Source: Arabidopsis thaliana (lineage: Eukaryota > Streptophyta > Magnoliopsida > Brassicales > Brassicaceae). Taken from it: a stretch of DNA of 64,000 nucleotides. Below, in pieces: positions 12,761 through 22,959 of the stretch (positions within the stretch are counted from its first letter, which is position 1; each line of letters opens with the position of its first letter). The notes beneath the pieces are model-generated. The model was not told where the DNA came from and did not search any database. It saw nothing but the letters and a program-made list of their open reading frames with translations. The stretch is from positions 4,836,001-4,900,000 of the forward strand of contig NC_003076.8 of NCBI RefSeq assembly GCF_000001735.4, written 5' to 3'. The position numbers and the translations under genes were made by a program.

Positions 12761-13599
12761 TATCAGAGAATCATAAAAAGGAGACAAGATAAAAAAGAAA
12801 CACAAATGTATATTCTTCTCCCCCATTTTGATTTCTTTAATCTAAGCGTTAAGTTATTATCTATCAATGCCCCCCTGCAAAATTTTCACCTCTTTGAGTT
12901 CTTCTAATTAGGTTTAAATGTCCAGATAGTGTTAGCTAATCAAAGTTTATGAACAAAGGGAAAAAGAATCAGTAGTAAGTAGCAAGTCGTTAAAAGCATA
13001 ATTAGATTATGCCTTCCTTCTTGACTAGAGAAATGTCTTCAAATGGATCTTAGTGCTATTTGTGTTTAATAGTTATAATTTGATTCATTAATCTCTTTTA
13101 ATCAACTAATTTGACTTTTTCTATATTGTTGTTCTTCAAGTAGGTGGTTTAGTCTAACTTCTCACGTGTACCCACTTCACCAAACCACCCATCATGATAA
13201 TTTACACAAGGGTGGTCAATTTTTATTTATATTTCAGAAGAATAGTGATTAATCAGTCAATTTAAATCCGAAAACGTATTTAGTTTAAATATGTTATTTT
13301 GATCACATATCGTTATCGGATGTTGTTTTTTTTTTAATTCCGTCTGGTTTATATGGATAGAAGTCGAACATATGAGACAATAAGGTAGGTGAGTTTTGTT
13401 TGATTTATTTTGGTTCTTAATAAATAGGTAGAAGAACTTAAGAACTGAAAACAAATAAGAAGAAATTCTTGTGAACACGAAACCAACCGAAAAAACAGCA
13501 GTAGGTAAGTAAACTTAGCTTGTCACACAAGAAGCATTGCACTCTTTTACTTCAAATATACGAATTTAAAGACATCTTAATTAACGGTACTACTAAAAG
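12761..13599. other. Intergenic region
   Basis: 3' UTR of the DUF760 gene followed by AT-rich DNA and the promoter of the hydrolase gene. A CACGTG core (CTCACGTGTACC, about 13161-13172) could be a G-box. No RNA gene or element ends were recognised. Confidence 0.4.
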
Positions 13600-14583
13600 A
13601 TGGGACTCCATCCAGTCTCAGAGGCCAACGCCTCAAGCCCCTTTGGTTCCCTCTCTGCGGCTGAATTCTACTCCCGCCACTCCGTCACCCACTCCTCCGC
13701 TTACGTCACCAACCCCACCGGTCTCAAACTCTTTACCCAATGGTGGACTCCACTCAACCGTCCACCACTCGGCCTCATTGCTGTTGTCCACGGCTTCACC
13801 GGCGAATCCAGCTGGTTCCTCCAACTAACATCAGTCCTCTTCGCAAAATCCGGATACCTCACTTGCGCCATCGACCACCAAGGCCACGGCTTCTCAGACG
13901 GTTTGACCGCTCACATCCCAAACATCAACCTCATTGTTGACGACTGCATTTCCTTCTTTGACGACTTCCGTAAACGTCACGCTTCCTCCTTTCTCCCGGC
14001 CTTCCTCTACTCTGAATCCCTTGGTGGCGCAATCGCTCTGTACATTACTCTCCGCCAGAAACACCAATGGAACGGTCTTATCCTCAGCGGTGCAATGTGC
14101 TCCATCAGTCACAAATTTAAACCTCCATGGCCGTTACAACACCTCTTAACCCTAGCTGCTACTCTCATCCCCACCTGGCGCGTCGTCCCAACTCGCGGCT
14201 CCATCGCCGGCGTCTCTTTCAAGGAGCCATGGAAACGGAAACTCGCCTATGCTAACCCAAACAGAACCGTCGGTAAACCACGAGCAGCCACGGCCTATGA
14301 GCTCGTACGAGTCTGCGAGGATCTTCAAAACAGGTTTGAAGAAGTTGAAGTCCCGTTGATGATTGTGCACGGTAGAGACGACGTCGTCTGCGATCCAGCC
14401 TCCGTCGAAGAGCTTTACCGGAGATGCAGTAGCAGAGACAAGACGATAAAGATTTATCCAGGGATGTGGCATCAGCTGATTGGAGAGTCAGAGGAGAACG
14501 TCGACTTGGTGTTCGGTGATGTTTTGGATTGGATTAAGACACGATCTGAAATCTCCACCATTCATGGTGGTACCAAAGCTTAA
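13600..14583 (+). CDS. MAGL14: Alpha/beta hydrolase, monoacylglycerol-lipase-like
   Basis: A single-exon gene of 327 residues in the plant MAGL/lysophospholipase/caffeoyl-shikimate esterase family. Such enzymes release fatty acid or another acyl group from monoacyl substrates. The fold markers are VVHGFTGES near 63-70 (oxyanion hole), IDHQGHGFSDG near 91-101, the nucleophile elbow YSESLGG with Ser140, acid in VHGRDDVVCD near 260, and His291 in MWHQLIGE. The elbow begins with Ser instead of the usual Gly (family: GESMGG), a real oddity that may alter activity. The substrate cannot be told from sequence. The number MAGL14 is from memory and less certain than the family. No transmembrane segment or signal peptide is evident. 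Confidence 0.9.
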   Translation: MGLHPVSEANASSPFGSLSAAEFYSRHSVTHSSAYVTNPTGLKLFTQWWTPLNRPPLGLIAVVHGFTGESSWFLQLTSVLFAKSGYLTCAIDHQGHGFSDGLTAHIPNINLIVDDCISFFDDFRKRHASSFLPAFLYSESLGGAIALYITLRQKHQWNGLILSGAMCSISHKFKPPWPLQHLLTLAATLIPTWRVVPTRGSIAGVSFKEPWKRKLAYANPNRTVGKPRAATAYELVRVCEDLQNRFEEVEVPLMIVHGRDDVVCDPASVEELYRRCSSRDKTIKIYPGMWHQLIGESEENVDLVFGDVLDWIKTRSEISTIHGGTKA

Positions 14584-14763
14584 AGTTTGCATATATAATA
14601 AATAAACAATCAAAATTCAAATTTTATATTGGTATACAAATCCGAGAATTTTGTATTTGAGATCCTCAAGAATAGGTCAACTAAAATCCTAAATTCTAAA
14701 GAAATATTGTTAACGAAAAGATGAGAGTAAGTTCTAATCTCTTGTGGATGCCACTGAAGAAAA

Positions 14764-17003
14764 ATGAAAGATATAATGAAGGAAGTAGAAGGGAAAGTGA
14801 AGTTTTCAATGGCGGATTCGACAATGATGTTACTTGTTCAACAAGCAATGGACAAAGCCCATGAAAAGATCAAAACCAAACACGGTCTTCTCCTCCGTCT
14901 CAATGCCATATCCATTTTCTACGAGCTCGCTGTGATACAGCTAGAGAGCTGTCTTAGTTTTGTCGGACAAGAGACTGATAAACTAGAGAGTAACCACGAG
15001 GAAGTGGTTCGAGATCTGAGAGAGATTAAAGACAGGCTTCACCACCGTCTCTTAGAGACTGAAATAGCGATTCTTGAGAAAGATAGACAGTTGTTAGAGA
15101 TGTCTGAGAACCAAGAGTCTCTGAGAAACGTGTTGGAGAGTAAAGAAACAGAGTTGGTTCATTTGCAAGATCTTGAGAGGAAGAGATTTCATAGTAAGAT
15201 TGGGGATTTTATCAAGGAAGATGAGTTTTCTGAGCTGAAGAGCTCTGTTGATCAACAAGTGATGAATCTTAGACAAAAGCTTGAGACAGAGTACGATGAA
15301 TTGAGAGGAGAAACAGAGGATCCTTCAGCGGTTGATATTGATGTTTTGAAAGGGACAATGGATCTTGCTTTCAACAAGATGCATCACGCGATATTCTTGT
15401 CGGAATTGGGTCCTATTGAGCAGAGTTGGAGATGGTCTATAGAGAGAGATTCAATGGCGTTACTGATAAAAGGTTTCATGAATGGTTTAGAGGAGAAGAT
15501 GGAGAAAGTAATGATAGTTGTAAAAGATTATGAATCGGGTTTTAAAGATCGGGTTGGTTCGATTCGTAGAGAGTTAGAGTGTTTAGAATCTCAGTCTGAT
15601 CAGATCATCGTCCATAGGTCATCATCTCCTAGATCATGTGTAGCAACAGCAGCAACAATATCATCATCATCTTCAATAGATAATGAAATTGGTGATGATA
15701 AAGAAGCAAAAGAAGATAGAGAAGAAGAACAAGATTCAAGCAATTTTCCTGTTTCGAAGTTGATAAAGAGTCATGAATCAATCATTAGGAGGAAAAGCGA
15801 AGAGCTTGCTCCTCCTAAGATCGAGTCTATTAAACGACAGAAGAGTTGCAACGGCTCTAGCTCGAAGCGAGCTATTGATGATATCGTTTCAGGTCTTGAT
15901 AGCTTGATGAGTCTTAACACTAAGTTATTTGAACATTTGTTTGATGATGATGATGGTGATAGACATGAGCATCATCCTGAAGTGGTAATGGATGACAATT
16001 TAGATGATGTTTGGATGAAAATGCAGAAGAATAACTCGGTGTTTTCAGACAATGCGATAGAGGAGAAAGAAGATACAGAGATTAGATTAATGATATTGGA
16101 AGATACTTACTTGACTTTGCTCAAAGGTCTAAAAGCAGATGAGATCACAAACAATAGAAAAGCGGAAGAAGAAGAAGAAGAGATCAAGAGTGAAAAGATC
16201 GAATCCGAGGTTAAATGTATGGATTGTTTAGAGAATTTGAATAGGGAGAAAGATTATGAGATTCTTCTTGAAGATGAAGAATTCAGACAAGAACTAAGTT
16301 GGATTATTGTAACAGAGTTGCTAAGAGAAGTTTCAGAGACTGTGGAGAATCATGAAAAGATTGAAGCAAATAATAAAAGAGTGATTGAGGAAGAAGTAAA
16401 CAGAGCCTGCTTGGAGATTTCTTTACTCTACGATGATTTTGATTTCAAGATTCAAGAGAAGTTAAAGATGGTAACTTTCAGGTGAGGGTTCTTGAAAAAA
16501 CAAATCAAAACGTTATGTTGAATCTTAACAAATGATCTTTTGTTTTTTTTTGAGGTTACAAAACTTGGAGATTAAGATTGATTCAACGATGGATTTTATA
16601 GCAGAGTTAAGGCAAAGAGAATCAGTTTATAGAACAGCTTTTGTTCTTAGGTCTGAGAATCTCAGGAAGGCAGAAACTGAGGTAAAATAGTTTGTGATTT
16701 CGTTCTTAAAATGTGAGAACTTTTAATGAGAAACTGAGATAAATTTCCAGGTTGATCTTCTTGGAGATCAAGTTGATTCGCTTGTGAAGCTTTTACAAAA
16801 AACACTTTGGACATTTCATCAACATCCATTGCTTCTCTGCAATAACTCAGATGTAAGTTAACCCTACCTCTCTATTTTCAAGTAGATTGTATTGCAAGTA
16901 AGTTTTATTTTGAAAAAAAAAAACTGTATTTTCTTATTGGCTTTTTCAGATATTGGAGATCTCGAAGATGATCAAGAAAGAGTTATTATCTGAGGATTCA
17001 TAA
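14764..17003 (+). CDS. WPP-domain-associated-like coiled-coil protein
   Basis: Four exons: 14764-16481, 16555-16681, 16751-16852 and 16950-17003, giving about 666 residues. Long stretches are heptad-rich and charged (roughly residues 60-200 and the last third), with an acidic, Ser-rich linker in the middle. It resembles plant WPP-domain-associated proteins, long coiled-coil partners of the WPP proteins at the nuclear envelope; I infer a structural or scaffold role. The last exons encode LQNLE...KIDSTMDFIAELRQRESVYRTAF and VDLLGDQVDSLVKLLQKTLW. These exons recur as a truncated copy at 18014-18420. The family call is good; the function is unproven. Confidence 0.85.
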
Positions 17004-17412
17004 AACCAATATAGTGTTTTTTTTTTTTTTTTTGGGAAACCCTTTTTCCATCAATTAAATGTTTCAAAATATACCAAATCCAGTTCCACTACAACCATTC
17101 TTTTTCCCTCGTTTTTTCATAACTTTTTTAATATAAATTTATGAAAGTCAACTTCAATTTATATATGGTTACTAAGAAATCTGTAAAGAAACTTTAAATT
17201 TATTACCAAAATATTGTTGTATTGAAAACGATAAGTATGTTGTTATACATTTGTAACATTACTAGTAAAAATTAAATGACCCACCAATATTCTCTTATGT
17301 AGTCCAAGTCACCATTTTCTATAAGAACCTTAAAACACAAGATCTTATGTATTCCACTCAGACAAAAACACAAGATCTTTAAAAAAAGACTAGTCCATTT
17401 TCAGAAACAAAA
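17004..17412. other. Short intergenic region upstream of ECA1-like copy A
   Basis: AT-rich DNA starting with a run of about 18 T at about 17017. It belongs to the duplicated block: its counterpart lies at about 18490-18870 with shared stretches such as TTTTTAATATAAATTTATGAAAG... near 17126 and 18590. It presumably holds the copy A promoter. Confidence 0.5.
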
Positions 17413-17718
17413 ATGGGAATAAAACAGATCGTCAAAGTGATGTTCTTGTTTTTATGTGTGATCATGGCGTTGCTCTGTCATCATCAATCCGAAGTTCAAG
17501 CGGCGCAGAAACCAAGTCCTGTTGCTTGCTGGTCGTCAATAAACAAGGTTCAAGGTTGTGTGGATGCTGTGAAAGCTGCCACTAAAGGAGATTATAAAGG
17601 TTTGAGCAAGGATTGTTGCCTCGCCATCTATGGCCTCATCGACGATTGTTTTCCGATTGTTTTCAGCGGAAAACCAGACATTGCAGTACTCGTTAAGGAT
17701 GCATGTGCTGTTAATTAA
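17413..17718 (+). CDS. ECA1-like/prolamin-like secreted Cys-rich peptide, copy A
   Basis: A 101-residue single-exon peptide. A signal peptide covers about residues 1-30 (Lys-rich start, then a hydrophobic core around VMFLFLCVIMALLC). The mature part has six cysteines: ACW, GC, DCC, DDC and DAC. This spacing matches the ECA1 gametogenesis-related/EC1-like family, whose members are mostly secreted by reproductive cells; a role in gamete or pollen-tube signalling is inference from the family. It is tandemly duplicated with the gene at 18875 (same orientation), including its 5' and 3' flanks. Confidence 0.85.
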   Translation: MGIKQIVKVMFLFLCVIMALLCHHQSEVQAAQKPSPVACWSSINKVQGCVDAVKAATKGDYKGLSKDCCLAIYGLIDDCFPIVFSGKPDIAVLVKDACAVN

Positions 17719-17898
17719 TTATTAGACCAAATACTTTTTTCCTTGTAACGCAAGACACTCTGCGTCTGCGTTTGGGTAATACCTTATTTACTAAAGAAAA
17801 TATTATAAATCAATAAAATTGCTGTTTGATTTTCTCACTTACCAAAATCAATACAACAATCTAGTCGAGCATGAACTAAATACGTTTTCAACATCCAA

Positions 17899-18013
17899 AA
17901 ATCATCGATTGGGTATTACGAAATGTGGCCAAAGTGAAGAACTTTGGTCTGTAGAATCACAAAGAAAAGACATGTGATTACCTTGCAAAGCTCCTTTTCT
18001 GGTTAGTCATTTA
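17899..18013 (+). other. Patchwork filler at the ECA1 duplication junction
   Basis: Two sequence pieces with identifiable donors lie between the two copies of the duplicated block. 17899-17975 matches the leader of the PPR gene (21132-21211, close to 90% by eye, one 4-base insertion). 17976-18008 matches the end of exon 4 plus donor of the DUF760 gene (12580-12612, 32 of 33 bases). The duplicated tail of the coiled-coil gene then resumes at about 18010-18014. The joints share GATT and TTAAA, so they show microhomology. Confidence 0.85.
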
Positions 18014-18420
18014 AAGATGGTAACTTTCAGGTGAGTAGAAAAATGGCTATTAAGAACAATCACCAAAACTTTATGTTGAAATCTTAACTATAATGATCTT
18101 ATGTTTCTTTTTTGAGGTTACAAAACTTGGAGAGAAAGATTGATTCAACTATGGATATTATCGCAGAATTAAGGCAAAGAGAATCAGTTTATAGAACAGC
18201 TTTTGTTCTTACAAAGGCAGAGACTGAAGTAAAACAGTTTGTGATTGTGAGATTTTTTAGTGAATCATATGAAACTGAGAAAATTTGCAGGTTGATCTTC
18301 TTGGAGATCAAGTTGATTCTCTTGTGAAGCTTCTCCAGAAAACAATTTGGATATTTTTCATCAATATCCATTGCTTCTCTGCAATAACTCAGAAGTAAGT
18401 TAACCTCTCTATTTTTAAGT
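18014..18420 (+). pseudogene. Truncated copy of the coiled-coil gene's last exons
   Basis: Copies the end of exon 1, intron 1, exon 2, intron 2 and exon 3 of the gene at 14764-17003. GATGGTAACTTTCAGGTGAG at 18016 matches 16468. The segment encoding LQNLE-KIDSTMD-IAELRQRESVYRTAFVL is at 18118-18230, and VDLLGDQVDSLVKLLQKT is at 18291-18345. It lacks the gene's first 570 residues and its start, and has small deletions (the RSENLR block is missing). It is a non-functional by-product of the tandem duplication that also made ECA1-like copy B. Confidence 0.85.
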
Positions 18421-18874
18421 AGATTGTTTCACAAGTAAGTTTTATTTAGAAATAAAATCTGTATTCTTATCTGAGGATTCATAGAAACCATTGTATCTTT
18501 CTTCTTTTGGAATTTCCCTTTAAAGGTTTTCAAAAATTCCAAAATCCAATTCTACTAAAAACCATTCTTTTTCTCTCTTTTTCATAATTTTTTTTAATAT
18601 AAATTTATGAAAGTCAACTCAATTTATATGATTTCTAAAAATTTGTAAAGAAAATATAAATTTATTACTAAAATAATTCTGTATTGAAAACAGTAAATAT
18701 GCTGACCAAATAATTATTCTTCAATTGTAGCAATTAAATGACTAACCAAAATTATCATATTTAGTCTAAGTCCAATTTCTATAAGAACCCTAAAACTCCT
18801 TTTTTCAACTTCTCAGACACACTACAACTACAAGATCTAAAACAAAACCTGTCCAATTCCTCCAGAAAACAAAA
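18421..18874. other. Intergenic region upstream of ECA1-like copy B
   Basis: The duplicated counterpart of 16853-17412, with scattered substitutions and indels. It carries the presumed promoter and leader of copy B. Nothing else was recognised. Confidence 0.5.
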
Positions 18875-19171
18875 ATGGGAACAAAACAGATCGTCACAGT
18901 GATGTTCTTCTTTTTATCTGTGATCATGGCGTTGCTTTGTCATCATCAATCCGAAGCTCAAGCGCCGATTCCAACTCCCGGTGATTGCTTCTCGTCAATC
19001 AAGAAGGTTAAAGGTTGTGCGGATGCTGTGAAAGCTGCCACTAAAGGACATCTTCTACGTTTGGTCAAGGATTGTTGCCACGTCATCAATGACCTTGCCG
19101 ACGATTGTTTTCCGATCATTTTCCCCGGAAAACCTTACATTGCCGCACTCGTTAAGCATGCATGTTCTTAA
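18875..19171 (+). CDS. ECA1-like/prolamin-like secreted Cys-rich peptide, copy B
   Basis: A 98-residue single-exon peptide, the tandem paralogue of the gene at 17413. The signal peptide is nearly identical (MGTKQIVTVMFF...LLCHHQSEAQA), and the six-Cys pattern is the same (GDC, GC, DCC, DDC, HAC). Differences cluster in the mature part (GDYKGLSKDCCLAIYG becomes GHLLRLVKDCCHVIND), so the copies may have diverged in partner specificity. Both frames are intact. The shared 3' flank includes TTTTTTCCTTGTAACGCAAG and runs to about 19349. Confidence 0.85.
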   Translation: MGTKQIVTVMFFFLSVIMALLCHHQSEAQAPIPTPGDCFSSIKKVKGCADAVKAATKGHLLRLVKDCCHVINDLADDCFPIIFPGKPYIAALVKHACS

Positions 19172-19420
19172 TTAATAATTAGATCAAATACTTTTTTCCT
19201 TGTAACGCAAGACACCCTGCGTTTGGGGATTTACCTCTTTTCCTAAGAAAATTTATTAAGTCAATAGAAGTGCTGTTTGATACTCTCACTTACCACCACA
19301 ATCAATAAAATCCAGTCAATGCATGCACTAAACAAGTTTTCAACATCCAAAACAAAATCCTCCAACAACATTTTAGTTCTCAAATTATAAACTCATGTAC
19401 AATAAAAAGGAAGATAAATA

Positions 19421-19712
19421 TCCTAAAAATACCACACTATTAAGTTTTTTTGTTCCAAAAATATCATCATTAGTTTATTTCCCAATAATAATACCTCATA
19501 TATTCGTATAAAAATATGTTCAACGAAAATAAATTACAAATAAAAATTTTAAAACTATATTTGGGTCCCACATTTTCAATATAAGGTTTAATATTCTATT
19601 ATTTAAAAGAGATTTTAATTCATTTTAATAATGAATGTATGGTATTATAGGAATAAAAACACTCTAATGATGGTATCTTTGGAATAAAAACTAAAAATCT
19701 TGTATTTTAGAG
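19421..19712. repeat. Imperfect foldback repeat, MITE-like
   Basis: The left arm (about 19421-19500) and right arm (about 19625-19712) pair imperfectly over about 80 bases. TTGTTCCAAAAATATCATCA on the left corresponds to the reverse complement of TGATGGTATCTTTGGAATAA on the right. The centre is AT-rich with a GGGTCCCAC island. Coding capacity is absent. It looks like a degenerate non-autonomous foldback element; the family is not determined. Confidence 0.55.
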
Positions 19713-20734
19713 AATTGTCCAAAAATAAAAGACATTTAAGTTGTATTCTTTGAGAAGCTCACTTTGTTTTTCCACTCCGTTAAACACATGCCAATGTATG
19801 TTAGTCCATGAAACACTTTACATTATTCTTGGACATTTCCTCGGACATAAAAAAACCAATATGACAAAAGCTTAAGCGCAAGTGGCAAAACATTGCTCTT
19901 AAGAATTACTCAATCTATCTCAATATACCAATGTACTCAATCTATCTCAATGGTTGGATAACTGTTACCACGAGCATTACCACATTATAAACCCAGACTC
20001 TCACGTCAATAGTCAGTGGTAACCTCATGAAGAAATTCATGAAGACTTAGGTGGATGTCACCCAAAAGTCATTCGTAAATCGTAATAAGTCAGTCGCATA
20101 TCAAAATCTGATATTTGATAATCATTCTCATAATAGCAACCCTCAACATCTTGAACAAGGTAAAGAAAATAACTAGTCTCACCCAGAGAAAAGTTGTATC
20201 TATAAAACTTTTTCAAAATAAAAATAAATTAAAACTAATTCTCAGTTTTTTTAGGCATTTTAACGAACAAATTTTGTGCAGTTTATAAACTATCTTAATA
20301 ATAACAACACAGACTGTGATGAAAGATTCGACGATAGCAAAAGTAAGGCAACATCAAATATAAGTACGATAGTGATAAGAAAGACTAGACTGTGGAAAAA
20401 AAAATCTCAAAAAAGAAATATTAATAAGATATCATTAGATCAAAAGATTTCTAGAGTTATACAAATTATTTTACTTAGCAGAAAAAACAAGAATATGTGG
20501 GTAAATCTTTTTATAATATTTTCTACTTATTTACTAAACCATTTTGTATATAACACTTAATTACATCGAATTTATGATAAAAGAAAAATAAATCGCATAT
20601 CATGTAATCGTAAATTCGTAATCTAGAATTCGTATACAATATACATTGATACTATTAACCTTAAACCTACACAGCTATACCTAGGTATATTAACAGTCAC
20701 ATATAATAATCATAAATCTCGGAGATTAACGAGT

Positions 20735-20950
20735 AAAAATGTAGTATATGACATTCATATAAACCATAATAAAACCACATTTAAAGGTTTTGCGCTTGAA
20801 TTACTTTACTTGAACACAAACTAAGGGAAATTTCATCCATTAGCTTACTCAAATTGGTTACTTAGTTATAAGTTATTATTATTATTTTTTATTATTTTTT
20901 TTTGTGAACACTTAGTTATAAGTTATATGAATGTCATATACTACATTTTT
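20735..20950. repeat. Foldback repeat with perfect 27-base arms
   Basis: 20735-20761 is the exact reverse complement of 20924-20950 (core GTAGTATATGACATTCATAT). The 216-base span also has a short internal direct repeat ACTTAGTTATAAGTTAT at about 20859 and 20910. It is a non-coding, MITE-like structure. No convincing target-site duplication was seen. Confidence 0.75.
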
Positions 20951-20961
20951 GACACATATAC

Positions 20962-21060
20962 ATGGCCCATGGGGTTACAAAAGAAAATAAATGGGCTGAG
21001 ATAGTAAATGGGCCGAATAAATTTTATGGGCCAACAAATTAAATAGCAAAGAAGCCCATC
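20962..21060 (+). promoter_or_regulatory. Site II-rich promoter of the PPR gene
   Basis: Five TGGGCY/RGCCCA motifs lie within about 100 bases: GGCCCAT near 20964, TGGGCT near 20992, TGGGCC near 21009 and 21028, and GCCCAT near 21054. Site II clusters are typical of Arabidopsis genes for mitochondrial and translation-related proteins, which fits the PPR product downstream. Confidence 0.7.
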
Positions 21061-21240
21061 TACGAATAACCTCAGCTTCACTCTGCTTGTCGGATGTGAT
21101 AATCTGTATCGATTCCCTTATGATTACTTCATAAATCATCGATTGGGTATTGCAAAACGTGGCTAAAGTGAAGAACTTTGGTCTGTTAGAATCACAAAAG
21201 ACCTGTGATTTCTCTGGTTCTGTTACTGTTCTTTCTCGGA

Positions 21241-22959
21241 ATGAGAGGAATTTTTCTGATTAGATCAAGGCTATCAATCTTTAGGGCTCCTGCAGTTAAG
21301 TGTTTAAGATTTAGTAATGTTTTGCCTAGTTTGAGCAATAATTGTATTGTTCGACTGTATATGGAACCTCCCGTAGCTTGTGTGCTTCCTTTAGGTCTGT
21401 GTTCTATGTTCTCTACTTCCATAGCTGATTCAGAGCAAGTGGGATTTACTCGGAGTAACATTGAGAAAGATGATGAGAGTGACATTGATCTTGGTTGTAG
21501 TATAAGTGATGAGCTTGTTTCAGAGGATGTTGGAAAGATTTCGAAGCTGGTGAAAGATTGTGGGAGTGACCGGAAGGAACTGAGGAACAAGCTTGAGGAA
21601 TGTGATGTGAAGCCATCAAATGAATTGGTGGTGGAGATTCTTTCTCGAGTTCGTAATGATTGGGAAACTGCTTTCACTTTCTTTGTTTGGGCAGGGAAGC
21701 AGCAAGGTTATGTTCGTTCTGTTCGTGAGTATCACTCTATGATCTCGATTCTTGGTAAAATGAGGAAGTTTGATACAGCTTGGACTTTGATTGATGAGAT
21801 GAGAAAGTTTAGCCCTTCTCTTGTGAACTCACAGACACTTTTGATCATGATTAGGAAGTATTGTGCGGTACATGATGTTGGGAAAGCCATAAACACGTTC
21901 CATGCCTACAAAAGATTCAAACTTGAAATGGGGATTGATGATTTTCAGAGTTTGCTCTCGGCTCTTTGTAGGTATAAGAATGTTTCAGATGCTGGGCATT
22001 TGATCTTCTGTAACAAGGATAAGTATCCGTTTGACGCCAAAAGTTTCAACATTGTTCTCAATGGATGGTGTAACGTGATTGGTAGCCCACGGGAGGCTGA
22101 AAGGGTCTGGATGGAGATGGGAAATGTTGGAGTCAAACATGATGTTGTGTCTTATTCAAGCATGATATCTTGCTATTCGAAAGGTGGTAGCTTGAATAAG
22201 GTTCTCAAACTTTTTGATAGGATGAAGAAAGAGTGTATAGAGCCTGATAGAAAAGTGTACAACGCGGTGGTTCACGCTCTTGCCAAAGCTAGCTTTGTCT
22301 CCGAGGCGAGAAATTTAATGAAGACAATGGAGGAGGAGAAAGGGATTGAGCCCAATGTTGTTACTTACAACTCTCTCATCAAACCTCTATGCAAGGCTAG
22401 AAAAACCGAAGAGGCTAAACAGGTTTTCGATGAGATGCTGGAGAAAGGACTCTTCCCAACAATCCGTACATATCATGCGTTTATGCGGATTCTAAGAACA
22501 GGAGAGGAGGTTTTTGAGCTATTAGCTAAAATGAGAAAGATGGGCTGTGAACCAACTGTGGAGACATACATAATGCTGATCCGTAAGTTATGTAGGTGGC
22601 GCGATTTCGATAATGTGTTATTGTTGTGGGATGAGATGAAGGAAAAGACCGTTGGTCCAGACCTTAGCTCATACATTGTGATGATACATGGTCTGTTCTT
22701 GAATGGTAAGATAGAAGAAGCGTATGGGTACTATAAAGAGATGAAGGACAAGGGTATGAGACCAAATGAAAATGTTGAAGATATGATTCAAAGCTGGTTT
22801 TCAGGAAAACAGTATGCAGAGCAGCGGATAACAGATTCGAAAGGGGAGGTCAATAAAGGAGCTATTGTAAAAAAATCTGAAAGAGAAAAGAACTTTCTCC
22901 AGCAGCCTGAGGTGAGAAAGGTTGTTAGAGAGCATGGATATTCGTTTTGGGATGAATAG
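21241..22959 (+). CDS. Pentatricopeptide repeat protein, predicted mitochondrial
   Basis: An intronless gene of 572 residues. The ATG at 21241 is chosen because upstream in-frame codons offer only GTG. The N-terminus (MRGIFLIRSRLSIFRAPAVK) is basic, hydroxylated and acid-free, a good mitochondrial presequence. From about residue 160 onward it is an array of about nine P-type PPR motifs, with phrases such as VVSYSSMISCYSKGG, VVTYNSLIKPLCKARK and VETYIMLIRKLCRWRD. There is no E, E+ or DYW extension, so it belongs to the P subclass, which usually stabilises, splices or aids translation of specific organelle RNAs. Target unknown. Part of its leader is copied at 17899-17975. Confidence 0.93.
   Translation: MRGIFLIRSRLSIFRAPAVKCLRFSNVLPSLSNNCIVRLYMEPPVACVLPLGLCSMFSTSIADSEQVGFTRSNIEKDDESDIDLGCSISDELVSEDVGKISKLVKDCGSDRKELRNKLEECDVKPSNELVVEILSRVRNDWETAFTFFVWAGKQQGYVRSVREYHSMISILGKMRKFDTAWTLIDEMRKFSPSLVNSQTLLIMIRKYCAVHDVGKAINTFHAYKRFKLEMGIDDFQSLLSALCRYKNVSDAGHLIFCNKDKYPFDAKSFNIVLNGWCNVIGSPREAERVWMEMGNVGVKHDVVSYSSMISCYSKGGSLNKVLKLFDRMKKECIEPDRKVYNAVVHALAKASFVSEARNLMKTMEEEKGIEPNVVTYNSLIKPLCKARKTEEAKQVFDEMLEKGLFPTIRTYHAFMRILRTGEEVFELLAKMRKMGCEPTVETYIMLIRKLCRWRDFDNVLLLWDEMKEKTVGPDLSSYIVMIHGLFLNGKIEEAYGYYKEMKDKGMRPNENVEDMIQSWFSGKQYAEQRITDSKGEVNKGAIVKKSEREKNFLQQPEVRKVVREHGYSFWDE

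Larger units (their letters stand above)
19172..21131. other. Large AT-rich intergenic region
   Basis: About 2 kb without a supported gene. It holds the copy B 3' flank (to about 19349), two foldback repeats (19421-19712 and 20735-20950), a short direct repeat ACTCAATCTATCTCAAT at about 19908 and 19934, and the PPR promoter at the right. Open frames here are low-complexity and lack a proper ATG or motifs. Confidence 0.5.

Noticed and set aside
19908-19951. Direct repeat ACTCAATCTATCTCAAT twice
   Set aside because: Only two short copies, no array or element context.
20276-20560. 94-codon frame in the large AT-rich spacer
   Set aside because: Starts without ATG, Lys/Asn/Ile-rich low complexity, no family resemblance.
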